From Sipunculus nudus (lineage: Eukaryota > Annelida > Sipuncula > Golfingiida > Sipunculidae): a stretch of 64,000 bases of DNA. Positions 1 to 13,253 of the stretch are shown piece after piece (the first letter of the stretch is position 1; every line of letters starts with the position of its first letter). The stretch lies in the NCBI GenBank assembly GCA_026874595.1, contig CM049307.1:76300643-76364642 (forward strand), read 5' to 3'. The position numbers were made by a program, and so were the translations under genes. The notes under the pieces were generated by a model that saw only the letters and a list, made by a program, of their open reading frames with translations, was not told where the DNA came from and made no database searches.

Positions 1-1937
1 AAAATTCATAAATGTTGACATAGCTGAAACACTTGGAAAAGACCTGGAATTTTAGATTAATATTATCAACTGCATCTTTGTCTATCATTAATTTCCTTCA
101 TATAATCCCTGATAGTATACAACAATATAATTTAATTATTTTTTTTTTCATTATTAAAATTGAAAAAAATACCATAGGTGACACAATGGTGTTATTTTGA
201 ATACATTTTCATCCATCCTTACAAAATCCACAAAACATCAGTATTTGCAAGGTAATTCCCTGTTACTCATCATCTATCAAATTCCTTTTCTATTGATTTT
301 TTAAAGTTGTTATTATAGACCTATAAAAATTTATTTATTTATTGTTTATTGTGATGCTGTAGGTCTAAACAACAAAAAAATGAGTTGGGTTGGACACCTG
401 AAACAACTGAGACCAGCCTTAAGCTGCCTAGCTGACCAATATATGCCCCGCCTCAAGAGGTCAACTAGAGGTCTTACAGGTGACTGAAGAGGGAACGGGT
501 AGAGCCTAGGGTCTGACATGGTCTCATAAAAACTATAATAAAAGCAACAGTTTTTGAGCCAATTTCTTTCAACTTTCAAAACTAACAAGCTGAAATCCTT
601 ATTTCTGCATGATATGAAAATTATATCAACAGTGCTTACAGGAAACAAACATGCCAAGGTCAAAGTTAGGCAAAATTTAAGGTACCGATTTTATAATTAT
701 GCTAATAACTTGTAGAATTTGAAAAATTCAGAACTAATTTTTGGTATACAATTGAATCTTGATTAAATAATGTTATATCCCTGACAAAAAAATCTCTAGC
801 TTTAGCAATTCTATTTTTAAGGGAGTAAATATATTTCTTGATTTTTTACAAAGTGCATTATGTTTGGGCCCATAACTTAAAACAATTTCACAATACTGAC
901 ATCATTTCTAGAGTATGCATGGAGTATGAATAGAAGAATATGTATATTATATATGATCAAAGTCAGATCAGTGCTTTTGATATAAGACAGTCTCGAAGTG
1001 TAACAATGGGTTTTTAATTGAGAACTGAAGTTTTTTTCTGAATATCTCAAAGGAATGAAGTTCTAATGACCAAACTTTTGGTATGGTAGGGGTTTGGGGG
1101 ACATCTAACTGTATGCCAAATTTTGGGAGCTGAGAGCTGGCCTGGGAAGCTGGGGAGCTGAGCTCTAGCAAACTGCATAACACTTGTTTGATCTAAACAA
1201 TACTTTACATGGTGCTAGAAAACTTGAACAAAATCTACAGTCTTTGATCAACTGGTTTCAAATTTCAGATGTTAACAGATAAAATGCTAATGGTAACATG
1301 CTGTGAAAATTAAATCCACAGCAGTTACAGGAAAAAAATGTGCCATTGTCAAATCACGGCAAAATTTAAGGTACTGATTTTATTTTTTTTAATGCTAATA
1401 ACTTAAAAAATTTGAAAAATTAAGATCTAATTTTGGGTATACAATTGAATAATAATTAAATATAGTTAAATACCTGAAAAAAAGTTTCAAGCTTCAGCAA
1501 TTCACAAGTTAAGGGGGTAAATATATTTCCTTAATTTTTACAAAGTGCATTATGTTCGGGCCAATTACTTCAAGAATTTAAAAAATACTGAACTAATTTC
1601 TGGCATGTACATAGGAACTATATAGAGGAATATTTATGGTAAATATGAAGAAAACCAGATGGGTGGTTTTGATATTAGGCAGTCCTGAAGTGTGAAAATA
1701 GATTTCTAATAAAAAATTGAGGTTTTTCCTTAATATCTCAAGGGAACGAAGTCCTATTGACCCAATTTTCGGCATGGTAGGAGATTTTGGAGACATCTAA
1801 CTGTATGCCAAATTTCAGATTCGTAGGTCCAATGGTGTCGAAACTTGCCAGTCTTACGGACGGACATCCAGACAGACAACGGACAATGGACTACGACTAT
1901 AGCTCAGATGACTCATAGTCAGCTGAGCTAAAAATGC
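1..1937 (-). repeat. RepA copy, reverse orientation, cut by window start
   Basis: Read on the - strand from 1937, this begins with agctcagctgac, five bases, then gtcatctgagct, an imperfect terminal hairpin. It continues with the same sequence as the + strand copies at 16803 and 19768. It contains two diverged units of about 690 bp in tandem (for example the tgccaaattt motif near 1110 and 1805). Matches to 19768-21640 extend to near position 30. No coding capacity is seen. Confidence 0.85.
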
Positions 1938-1944
1938 ATCAATA

Positions 1945-3027
1945 CAGTCGAGCCCACTTTGTGTCATATCGGTTAATAGAAAATCCCGTTTATTGTCACA
2001 TTAACCTGAAATCCCAAACCATTTCCTATATAAACAATGGTAAATCTGACCGTTTAATATCATGGAATATTGTCATAATCCCGTTTATTTTCATGCTTGG
2101 AACCATTGATAGTGATACCAGTTCCCAGTTAATATCACATAAACGTTGACACGGTGACCAACGAGGCCAACAGCCTGTAATTGGCCAGGCATATCAAACG
2201 AACGCGACTCCCACCTGTATGCGGCAGGCAAGTGCAGTGATGCACGCGGTTCACTCCCCGTCCCTTAGCTAATTAAGGTCTTAAGATAGCACGGTAATCC
2301 AGATCAGGCGTTTCTTCGTATGTTAACAAAGGCCATGTTTGCGATCACAAATCATACATAATGAACTCCTGGCCTTTGAAAGGCCGCGGTTTACACCTCA
2401 ATGACGTTTCGCGGATTTGATATGTAGCACAAGCTCTAAGCGTTGCTTACGATTGGAAATCCTCTTTAAGGGTCCAAGAAAAGTTGGAGATTTTGGGAGC
2501 ACTGGAGGAGATACCCTGTCCAAAACCTCAATCGCGGCGTAACTTCAGAAAGTTGACAATGGCTTGTTGATGCCTGTTCGCCGATTAGTCCTATTATAAA
2601 GACGATCATTGAAGTTTGAGTCATTAATAAGAAATCCGGAAAATAAGGCGCAATAGTCGGGGAAAGAATTTTCTAGTAAAATACGCATAACTTTATAACT
2701 GTGCCGCATATTTCAGACATTTGACCTCATGACCCAGAAGCTTCGTCTCTTTCTGTTGGGAAGTCCAAATTTTGTCAATTAGTGCGGTATACGGCACAAA
2801 CCATACAGGAAATAAATTTTCAGGTTACATAAAAGTAATTTGATATGCCGTTGTGCAATAAAAATATTCATAAACGTTTCTGTTTCCTTTTCATTGATGA
2901 TTTATTTAATAACGCTTCTGTTATGACTCAAAAGAACATCGTTGTTGAAGCCCGCATAATGTCACATCCCGGTTATTATCATAATTTATGCATGCACCAA
3001 CGATATGACAATAAGCGGGCTTGACTG
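1945..3027. mobile_element. Tc1/mariner- or pogo-like non-autonomous element
   Basis: Ends are inverted: CAGTCGAGCCCACTTTGTGT at the left and, read on the other strand, CAGTCAAGCCCGCTTATTGT at the right. Similarity continues for about 28 bp. Each end is flanked by TA (1943-1944 and 3028-3029), the target duplication of this superfamily. At 1083 bp without a transposase reading frame it is non-autonomous. Confidence 0.8.
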
Positions 3028-3199
3028 TAATAGAAACAATGCGAACCTGTGCATTGGGATATACACCAGGTATAATTCTTCAATGCTGGACCATTACTTC
3101 TCATGTATATGAACAATGCAAGTACCAAACATTTTGAATAAGAAACAATTACACAAACATCACTGCTGAAATTCTGGCATGGGTGCACACAACACAAAA

Positions 3200-3500
3200 A
3201 TGATTGTAGCTGGCACCACCAGTCTTGTATACAACAAAGCTATCAGAGATATATACATATGCTCATTTTCAGACTGATATATCACACCCCTCCTGAAAAT
3301 AAGCAGGGACACATACTGTGCAAAATTTATTGTAGGTGGCACCACCAGTCTTGTATACAACAAAGCTTTTCGATATGTATATATATATATGCCCAATTTC
3401 AGGCTGATATATCAAATTCCTCTGTAGAAATAAGCAGGCACATACACTGTGCAAAAGTCATTGTAGGTGGCGACACCTGTCTTGTGAACAAGAAAGCCAT
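3200..3500 (+). repeat. Tandem repeat, about 127-bp unit, three copies
   Basis: The motif gtaggtggcaccaccagtct followed by tgtatacaacaaagc recurs at about 3207, 3332 and 3462. It includes the palindrome GGTGGCACCACC. Confidence 0.8.
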
Positions 3501-3589
3501 CAAAGACACATAGACAGGTCAAAATATCAGGCCAATACATCAAACTTACCTTGAGTCTGATGCATGGGGCTGACCTGGCTTATGTGAGA

Positions 3590-4250
3590 AAGGCAGTTGC
3601 CCGAGTGAACTGTGACAAATTTGCTGGCTCAGGCTACTGCACTGAGTGAACTCATGAACTGCACCTGGCTAGACTGAGTGAACTTTGACCTGTACCTGGC
3701 TGCACTGAGTGAACTCTTGACCTGTTGCATAATCTGTTGGCACTCTGCCAAAACTATAAATAGATCCAGGCTGAACCTTGGTGCCAAATCTAATGCAGTA
3801 TGCAGTCTGCCAATGCTATAAATAGAATCCAGCTACTGCACTGAGTGAACTCCTGACCCATACCTGGCTGCACTGAGTGAACTCTTGACCTGTTGCCTAA
3901 TCTGATACAGCTGGTAGTCTGCCAGAGCTATAAATAGATCCAGACTGACCTCTAGCCTGTTGCCAAATCTGAAATAGTAGCCACGTACACCATTGCATAA
4001 GTTAATGCAGGGGCCCTGCCCTGAGGGGCATGACACTCAAGAAGTGATCACATGGTGCCCATGAGGTGTTCACATGTCACCCATGAGGTGATCACATGCC
4101 TTGTGCTTGGCTGCACTGATTGAACTCTTGACCTATATCTGGCTGCACTGAATGAACTCTTGATCTGTTGCCAAATCTGAAACAGTTGGCAGTTTCTCAA
4201 CCTATTTAAAGATACAAACACAATCTTTGCCTGTTGGTAAATCTGTATAC
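3590..4250 (+). repeat. Degenerate minisatellite based on ctgcactgagtgaact
   Basis: Many imperfect copies of ctggctgcactgagtgaact, alternating with gacctgttgccaaatctg and ctataaatagatcc. Units are of uneven length. No gene is seen. Confidence 0.75.
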
Positions 4251-4619
4251 ACATACTGAAAGACTTTGGCTACAATGCTTTTTTTCAAGCTGACATATTC
4301 ATAAACTTGTTATCAAAATATCTAGGATGATAAAAGATGCAGTCCTTTTATTGTTTAAGGTCCAATAATTCTGCCAAAAATCATTAAAGTAAACTTGAAC
4401 AAAGGCCACCTAAGAATAATTTTTGTGCAATGTTACAGAAGTTATAATTGAAACAATAATTTTGTAGAAGAAGTTTTGCAGTCCTCAGTTTGAAATAGAC
4501 ATAATAATGGCCATAAGACCAACTTAAGCTTTTCTGATATGATTGAAAGAACCATATCCTAGGATAATTCTTTTGAAAAATTGAACGATTCAACTTGACA
4601 GTTTCATCATTAACATTTT

Positions 4620-6380
4620 AAGCTGAAGGAGGCTAAAATTGTGAATTTTTTGCCCATAAAAAAGGTTAATGTAGGTGGCACCACAAAATCTGCAACTTCA
4701 AATATGAGTTGTGTGACCAACATTTGCGCAATACTTGATAATGCTAGCTTCTGTCATTTCTGAGATTACCATGTCAGTATGCTTACTTGGCCTAATGACT
4801 GATCAAATTCGTGCAACTCCACTATAATTCATCAAATGCAAACCATTTGAACAAACTTGAGAGGGCTTGCCTCTGGGATTATTTCTGTAAAATATAAAAC
4901 AATTTGCCTTGACTGTTTACAAGAAGACTTTGAAATTGTATGAGTTAAGGTACAGACGACGGACGCTGCCACACCATCGTATTAGCTCAAAGGTTCGCTA
5001 AAAATTACTACAGATGCATATTGAATGCAAAATTATAATACAGATACTTCTCACTGATGGCAAAATCTTGAACTGAGTATGGATACCAATTATTTATAAT
5101 CCATGTACAGCCATCTTTATATACCCACAGAGAGCTGTATACCTGTGATTGTAAACATTGCCTGGCATGAGGAATATCTAAAATCATAAATCTACATTTT
5201 TTAAAAGCTATTAAAAAACATTCTTGTCATTATTAACCATAGATAACCTGAAATCTTAATGTCTATAGAGGCATGATGCAACTGATGCTGATAAACTGGT
5301 GCCAGGCTAGATGTATCTGCTTCACACAGCTAACATATATGGTAAAATAACTCAATTCAATCTTTATAATTCAGCCAAAATTCATTCTTTGGAACCATAA
5401 AAGACAATTATTATAAGAATTATTCAGGGGATTATTCTTGTAAAATATTAAACAAATTGGCCTCAGTGGCATCAGTCAAAAAATGTTTTACTGGTTTATA
5501 ACTCATATGGAAAAATACAGCAAAATGGCTAAGTTAGGCTACCCATAACTCAGCCAAAAATCACTGAACCAAAACCATTTGAACAAACTAGAATTATCAA
5601 CATCTAAGGATAATTAATATGTGAGATTAAAGAATTTGGCCCAGTGGTTTTTGAGAAGAAGATCTTTGTAGCCAGTGAGCTAAAATGGGCTGTTACAGCA
5701 TATGACCAAATTCAGCTTCCCATAACTCAGCCAAAATTCACTGAACTGAGACCATTTGAACAAACTTCAGAAACGCTACCCCAGTATCTTTTCTGTGTGA
5801 TATTAAACAATTTGGCCATATGGTTTCGGAGAAGAAGTTTTTTGTAGCCGTCAGTGTGATACGGGCACTGATGACCCCCCTACAATAAAGGCCGATGCAG
5901 GTGGCACCACCTATACCTAAATTTCAGATATGACTCATGTGACCAACATTGGCATGAAATTTGGTGATGATAGCTTCAGCCGTTTCTGAGATAGTAATTT
6001 TAGTATGCTTTTTTGGACAGATGACGAAGTTTAACTTCCTGTAACTCGGCCAAAAATCACCAAACTTAAACCATTCGAACAAACTTGAGAAAGATTGTTC
6101 CAGGAATCATTCCTGTGAAATATTGGACAATTTGGCTGAACAGTTTGGGAGAAGAAGATTTTTAAAGCTTTTTTTGCTTTTTCTCTATAAAATCTAAGAA
6201 AATGCAGTTAGCCAAAAAATAAGCAAAATCAGATAGAGTTTTTTAGATGACTAATTTTTTGCATAAAATTTCGTGATGCTAACTCTTACCATTTTCAAGA
6301 TAGTATGGGTTAACTTACAGACCACGGCCGATGGCTGCGGCCACACCATCGCATAAGCTCACAGGTTCGCTAAAAATACA
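4620..6380 (+). repeat. Diverged repeat based on aaccatttgaacaaact
   Basis: The module 'taactcagccaaaaatcact ... aaccatttgaacaaact ... gtgatattaaacaatttggc' recurs near 4830, 5380, 5560, 5750 and 6060. Two copies end in a shared tail, ccacaccatcg then agctca and aggttcgctaaaa (about 4968-5005 and 6340-6378), suggesting two adjoining elements. Confidence 0.7.
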
Positions 6381-7065
6381 GGTGGCCCCACCAGTCTTAA
6401 TTCAGGTACTGAGGAAATAAATCATAATCAATAAACACACTGGGTTTCGGGACACTGGATGAAACCACAGCTGAGAAACTGACTTAACTGCTGTCATTTG
6501 GTCTAAAAAAAATAATAAAATCCTAAAATTAGAAAATATAAAGGTGGTGCCACCAGTTTTTGGGAACTGACAAAACTAGTCACGGTCAATATTCATGGCA
6601 AGATTAATGGCAATCCATGCATAAATTATCAAGATACTGGAGGTTTTGTATAAAATTTTAAATTATTCTCAGGGGTACTAGGTACTATGAACCCCATAGG
6701 TCAAAGGATATAGGTCACAGTGACCTAATTTCAGGAGGGTGGGGGATGGGAATGAGAATTACTGTACACCTGTGACAGCAGGGGTGCTCAATCAGTGTTG
6801 CATTACTTAATAGGTTACCCATGGCAGGCAGGGCTGAAGTGACTAGAAGTGGGCTGCCTGTGGATTGACAATTGAAGTCAATGCTATAGGGTCCAAAATA
6901 ATAATTCAATTTCTAGCCCAATTTTGAAGTTTTTATTTTCAGATTTCATATTTTAAAAGATTAAATCTTATTTATACATACTGTATAAATTAAATCAATA
7001 GTGCTGATAGGTAAAAAATCTGCCATGGTCAAAGTTGGGTCAAATTTAAGATACTGATTTTACAA
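6381..7065. repeat. Repeat fragments flanking the large Helitron-like element
   Basis: Bases 6540-6740 match 25175-25385 in inverted orientation (the ggtggtgccaccag region through aggtcacagtgacct). Bases 6930-7065 match the interior of RepA near 590-696. No gene is seen. Confidence 0.65.
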
Positions 7066-7199
7066 CTAGACATTTCTTGGCACCGCAGGTGCCAGAGTAT
7101 CCCCAGACATAGTAGGCCCCCACCCCCTCTATAAATAGACCCCCATTTTTAGCAGCATATACTGACACTTGGCATATTCATTGTTTCTTCCATCTAACA

Positions 7200-9060
7200 A
7201 TCCACAATCTTGTTAAAGATGTTGGTCCTGTGACCTTGATCTTTTTAAAGATGTGTCCTGTGACCTTGACCTGTGACCTCATGACCCCAAAATCAAATCT
7301 GGTCTTGCTTTTCCAATGGGACATACGCAAGTTAAGTTTGAAATCTATACATTAATAAAGCAGGAATTATCACCCAGAAACTAATTTTTGGACAGATGGC
7401 TCCTGTGACCTTCACCTTTGACCTTGTGACCTCAAAATTGATAGTGTTCTTCCTCTCTTGGCAGGAGAACTATATGTGCAAGATGAAAGATCTGAGATGA
7501 AATGTTTGGATGAAAATGCATCCACATCTTTTTAAAGATGTGTCCTGTGACCTTGACCTTTGACCTCATCACCCCAAAATCAATTTGGGTCTTGCTTTTC
7601 CAATGGGACATATACAAGTCAAGTTTGACATCCATACATCAATAAAAGCAGGAATTATCATCCAGAAACTAATTTTTGGACAGATGGCTCCTGTGACCTT
7701 CACCTTTGACCTTGTGACCTCACAATTGATAGGGGTCTTCCACTCTTGGCAGGTGAACTATATATGCATGAGGAAAGATCTGAGATGAATTGTTTGGCTG
7801 AAAATGCATCCACAATCTTTTTAAAGAGGTTTCCTGTGACCTTGACCTTTGACCTCATGACCCCAAAATAAATTCAGGTCTTGCTTTTCCAATGGGTCAA
7901 ATTCAAGTCAAGTTTGAAATCCATACATCAATAAAAGAAGGAATTATCATCCAGAAACTTAATTTTTTGACAGATGGCTCCTGTGACCTTCACCTTTGAC
8001 CTTGTGACCTCAAAATTGATAGGGTTCTTCCTCTCTTGGCAGGCTAACTATATGTGCAAGATGAAAGATCTGAGATGAAATGTTTGGATGAAAATGCATC
8101 CACATTTTTTTAAAGATGTGTCCTGTGACCTTGACCTTTTACCTCATAACCTCAAAATCAATTTGGGTCTTGCTTTTCCAATGGGACATATACAAGTCAA
8201 GTTTGAAATCTATACATCAGTAAAAGCAGGAATTATCATCCAGAAACTAAATTTTGGACTGATGGCTCCTGTGACCTTCACCTTTGACCTTGTGACCTCA
8301 CAATTGATAGGGGTCTTCTACTCTTGGCAGGTGAACTATATGTGCAAGATGAAAGATCTGAGATGAATTGTTTGGCTGAAAATGCATCCACATCTTTTTA
8401 AAGGTGTGTCCTGTGACCTTGACCTTTGACCTCATAACCTCAAAATCAATTTGGGTCTTGCTTTTCCAATGGGACATATACAAGTCAAGTTTGAAATCCA
8501 TACATCAATAAAAGCAGGAATTATCATCCAGAAACTAATTTTTGGACAGATGGCTCCTTTGACCTTCACCTTTGACCTTGTGACCTCAAAACTGATAGGG
8601 GTCTTCCTCTATTGGCAGATGACTTACATGTGCAAGATGAAAGGTCTGAGATGAAATGTTTGGCTGAAAATGCATCCACAATCTTTTTAAAGATGTGTCC
8701 TGTGACCTTGACCTTTGACCTCATGACCCCAAAATCAACTGGAGTCTTGCTTTTTCAATGGGACATATATAAGTCAAGTTTGAAATCAATACATCAATAA
8801 AAGCAGGAATTATCATCCAGAAACTAATTTTTGGACAGATAGCTCCTGTGGCCTTGACCTTTGACCTTGTGACCCCAAAATTTATATGGATCATCCACTA
8901 CTGGCAAGTGAGCTATATATTCAAGATGGAAGACCTAAGATGAAAGTTTGGCTTAAAATGCATCCACAGTATCTTTTAAAATGCCAGTCCAGTGACCTTG
9001 ACCTTTGACCTCATGACCCTAGAACCTATAGGGTTCTTACTTTAGTGGTGGGCCATACAT
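7200..9060 (-). repeat. 288-bp tandem array inside the Helitron-like element
   Basis: The landmark ttttccaatgggaca recurs at about 7311, 7598, 7887, 8176, 8464 and 8752, a period of 287-289 bp. Each unit carries tgaccttgacctttgacctc, that is, AGGTCA half-sites on the - strand. More units lie at 9640-10560. Confidence 0.92.
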
Positions 9061-11170
9061 AAGTCATGTTTGAAATCCATATGGCTATCAACACTGGAGA
9101 TATCATAAGAGGTGTGTGATTTTCACCATATATGGCAATATTCAAGGTCAAGGCCACTATCATAGGAAAGGTCATGACCCCAATTTAAATAAACATCATC
9201 CCATAACCCATACCTATGTATATGCATAATATAAAAGAAATCTGTCCATTAGTTTTTGACTTATAATGCTCACAGTACTGTAAGGTGGCAATTTTGGGGG
9301 TATTAAACGGCACAAAAACAAGTAAAGAATAATAGGTGGCGCCACCAGTTTCTGGAAAATGACAACCCTATCCATGGTCTTCCATCAACTTGTTTTGGGA
9401 TAAATCCATGCAAGATTTCTTGAGATATTAAAGAGTTTTTGTGATTTTCCCCAAAATTGGACCTATTCAAGGTCAAGGACACTCTCCTAGTAAAGGTCAT
9501 GACCTCATTTTAAATAGGCCTCGTCCTCTCACCCATATCTATACATATACCAAGTTTGGTAAAGTTCCGTGAAATATTTTTTGGGTTATCGCGCCAACAA
9601 GCTCAAAATTGATAGGGGTCTTCCACTCTTAGTAGGTGAACTATATGTGCAAGATGAAAGATCTGAGATGAATTATTTGGCTGAAATTGCATCCACAACC
9701 TTTTTAAAGAGGTTTCCTGTGACCTTGACCTTTGACCTCATGACCCCAAAATCAATTCGGGTCTTGCTTTTCCAATGGGTCAAATACAAGTCAAGTATGA
9801 AATCCATACATCAATAAAAGAAGGAATTATCATCCAGAAACTAATTTTTGGACAGATAGCTCCTGTGGCCTTGACCTTTGACCTCAAAATTTATATGGAT
9901 TATCCACTACTGGCAAGTGAGCTATATATTCAAGATGGAAGACCTGGGATGAAAGTTTGGCTTAAAATGCATCCACATCTTTTTAAAGGTGTGTCCTGTG
10001 ACCTTGACCTTTGACCCCAAAATCAATTTGGGTCTTGCTTTTCAAATGGGACATATACAAGTCAAGTTTGAAATCCATACATCAATAAAAGCAGGAATTA
10101 TCATCCAGAAACTAATTTTTGGACAGATGGCTCCTGTGACCTTCACCTTTGACCTTGTGACCTCAAAACTGATAGGGGTCTTCCTCTATTGGCAGATGAC
10201 TTATATGTGCAAGATGAAAGGTCTGAGATGAAATGTTTGGCTGAAAATGCATCCACAATCTTTTTAAAGATGTGTCCTGTGACCTTGACCTTTGACCTCA
10301 TGACCCCAAAATCAATTGGAGTTTTGCTTTTTCAATGGGACATATATAAGTCAAATTTGAAATCAATACATCAATAAAAGCAGGAATTATCATCCAGAAA
10401 CTAATTTTTGGACAGATAGCTCCTGTGACCTTGACCTTTGACCTTGTGACCCCAAAATTTATATGGATCATCCACTATTGGCAAGTGAGCTATATATTCA
10501 AGATGGAAGACCTGGGATGAAAGTTTGGCTTAAAATGCATCCACAGTATCTTTTAAAATGCCAGTCCAGTGACCTTGACCTTTGACCTCATGACCCTAGA
10601 ACCTATAGGGTTCTTACTTTAGTGGTGGGCCATACATAAGTCATGTTTGAAATCCATATGGCTATCAACACTGGAGATATCATAAGAGGTGTGTGATTTT
10701 CACCATATATGGCAATATTCAAGGTCAAGGCCACTATCATAGGAAAGGTCATGACCCCAATTTAAATAAACATCATCCCATAACCCATACCTATGTATAT
10801 GCATAATATAAAAGAAATCTGTCCATTAGTTTTTGACTTATAATGCTCACAGTACTGTAAGGTGGCAATTTTGGGGGTATTAAACGGCACAAAAACAAGT
10901 AAAGAATAATAGGTGGCGCCACCAGTTTCTGGAACATGACAACCCTATCCATGGTCTTCCATCAACTTGATTTTGGGATAAATCCATGCAAGATTTCTTG
11001 AGATATTAAAGAATTTGTGTGATTTTCCCCAAAATTGGACCTATTCAAGGTCAAGGACACTCTCCTAGTAAAGGTCATGACCTCATTTTAAATAAGCGTC
11101 GTCCTCTCACCCATATCTATACATATACCAAGTAAGGTAAAGTTCCGTGAAATATTTTTTGGGTTATCGC
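8990..11170 (-). repeat. 1577-bp internal duplication
   Basis: About 600 bp from 8990 to 9600 reappear almost unchanged at about 10565-11170, for example aagtcatgtttgaaatccat at 9061 and 10638, an offset of 1577. Near identity implies a recent event. Confidence 0.88.
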
Positions 11171-11247
11171 GCCAACAAGATTTATATGCGGCGGCGGCGG
11201 GACCGGTATGAAAACATAGTATCCCCCGACTTTGTCTGGGGATACAA

Positions 11248-11570
11248 TTATGCTAATAACTTAAAAAAAATTATGAAATTCTGATCTGATTTCAAGTATA
11301 CAATTAAATCTTGATTAATAAAACATATAATTAGACAAAAAATCTTTAGCTTCAACAATTATCTTGTCAGGTGAGTAAATATACTTCCTGATTTTTGAAA
11401 AATGCATTATATTTGAGCCCATAACTTCAACAATTTATGCAAGCCAATATTGACCTAATTTCTGGGATGTACATAGAAAAATAAATGCAGGAATCGTTAT
11501 ATCAAACATGAATATTTTAACTCCAGGGGTTTTAATAATGGGCAGTTTCAAAGTATAACAATAGCTTGTA
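11248..11570 (-). repeat. RepA segment on the far side of the Helitron-like insertion
   Basis: Starting ttatgctaataac, it continues the RepA sequence interrupted at 7065 and matches 697-1010, then fades. Bases 11570-12130 show nothing recognisable. Confidence 0.75.
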
Positions 11571-12429
11571 AGCATGTTGTTTAATTGTTTTACTCTATAA
11601 TTGCACACCTCATGCTTTGGTGTTACATGTCTGTATGAATAAACAATACAGTATGAAACTGATTTGATTAATTCTGCATTGCCCAAAACATTTGTTTAAC
11701 CATTTTGTGTGTGAACTGATATATCATGGCATTCCTAGTCACTCTATTCAGGCATCAGCATATTACCAGATGTTTTTATTAAATTTGTACCAAATGAAGT
11801 GGTGGAGTCAGAACACATTACACTATAATAAAATATAAAGATTTTAATGTCTTCATGATCGGCAATATGCAATATCAATTTAAAAACTGCTGTGCTAGTT
11901 ATAAAATTATATAAAATTACTGTGAACAAAGAATGTGAACAATACATGGAACTCCTCTAATGTGGAATAATGCTCAGTCTTTCATGTCCGAAATGTTCTG
12001 ATTGACATGCAAGTTTTCTATACTCTAAGAATGATATTACCGAAGCACATTCCGCGCCAACACTGAAAATAAAAAAAAACAATAAAACAATCCTTTGAGA
12101 ACTTATTATGTTCAGTATTCTTGTAAAATATCAACCAGTACATACCAACTTGAAGTATATGACTGCTTTAATGATTTTTAATAATTTTATATGATATTTT
12201 CACTAATGAAAGAAAAAGGTGCTGCAGTAAACAGAATCGTAAAAACAGGGTGTCTATTGACTATATGTGCAAATGAACAATGGGCAGAACTATGGAAACC
12301 GGGCTTCAGCCTACCGCCGGTAAAACGGGTGTCGCATAATAAATTGTTTCCTGGAAAAGGCCGATACATATCATTTTCCTCAGAATTCCCGTATTTAATT
12401 TTGCTCACAGCTGGAGTTTATTATATTAG

Positions 12430-12520
12430 AGGAGGAGGGGTCCGGGGAACCTTGGTTCCCCATCTGAACGGGGGTGTGGGGGCGGAGCCCCCACCTAAAG
12501 CTTCATTTTCCTGTTAAAAT
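12430..12520 (+). repeat. Short GC-rich dispersed repeat
   Basis: A gggtccggggaaccttggtt then cccc hairpin followed by a second hairpin, tgggggcggagcccccac. A relative, gggtccagggaaccttagtt, is at 44580-44600. Confidence 0.55.
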
Positions 12521-12604
12521 AGTAAATGGTTTCCCATTTTCGCGATAGATGCCTCTTCAATCGCAGATATAAATGAACAAAACTTGCTCCTGCTGGTATC
12601 TCGT

Positions 12605-12675
12605 CTTCACGGCTCACTTAGTAGCTTGTAGGGCTCCTAGTCCAGAGATCGTAGGTTCGATTCTCGATTCAGGCG
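12605..12675 (+). repeat. Possible tRNA-derived SINE head
   Basis: ggttcgattct (12653-12663) is close to the polymerase III B box GGTTCGANTCC, and a loosely matching A-box region (cttagtagcttgtagg) lies at the right distance upstream. It does not fold as a full tRNA. Bases 12676-13240 show nothing else I can name. Confidence 0.4.
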
Positions 12676-13253
12676 ACTTCTGATGCTTAGTAGTTGTTTA
12701 TGTTAGAACTAGAAGAGTTGAGTGTAGGGACATTTACAGATAAAAGTAGGAGTTAAAATAGGGAATGAGAGGTGACAATTTTATTTATATGTTCCTCAAT
12801 ACAAGCGAAGCCCGCGTTCTATAGTGGCTCCGAACAATGTTGTACAAGCCATAGTGCTTGGGCAACAGATTACATTCTGCAAATTACTGGGCACTTGAGT
12901 GAAGCCTGAAAGGGTTGCCCCAGGCCTGGGCAAAGGTCACCCGGGCCCAGCTGGCATCCCACTGGCTGGTGAGGCAGGTTCCTGATCCAGCAAGAGCTTA
13001 TTAGCATACACATGGCACAGCAGGTGGTGCTCTAGAGACTGGCTGGCAGGCTGCCGCGGCTTGCACATACCTGCATACGCATTCAGGTTGTTGACATTAC
13101 GCTTTGCACAAACACTGAAGGCACATGAAACAATTATTCAGCGACTGATGTTTTGAACAAATTAAATTTAATAATTTCATTTCCATCCAGAAATTCCAAA
13201 TATTTTACAGGTTATATGCTTGCAAATGTATGCATCAAGGTTATTTTACTTAC

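Larger units (their letters stand above)
7066..11247 (-). mobile_element. Helitron-like non-autonomous element with expanded tandem core
   Basis: Read on the - strand it starts TTGTATCCCCAGAC and ends with a hairpin GGCACC-tgc-GGTGCC, about 9 bases, then CTAG. Host flanks are A before and T after. The unoccupied version of the insertion site is visible in RepA at 690-705 (ttataa/ttatgct), showing exactly what was inserted. The same ends bound the 633-bp element at 43198-43830. The interior is filled with 288-bp tandem repeats and a 1.6 kb duplication. No helicase reading frame is present. Confidence 0.8.

Noticed and set aside
7432-10377. Series of similar 62-92-codon frames on both strands
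   Set aside because: They are translations of the 288-bp tandem unit; similarity between them reflects the repeat, not a protein family.
3200-11170. Regular repeats considered as a CRISPR array
   Set aside because: Units are 127-288 bp without the repeat-spacer pattern, and the DNA is eukaryotic.
12191-12517. 108-codon reading frame on the + strand
   Set aside because: Ends in a GC-rich dispersed repeat with hairpins; no conserved motif.
12605-12675. Functional tRNA gene
   Set aside because: Only a B-box-like motif is convincing; the acceptor and anticodon stems do not form.
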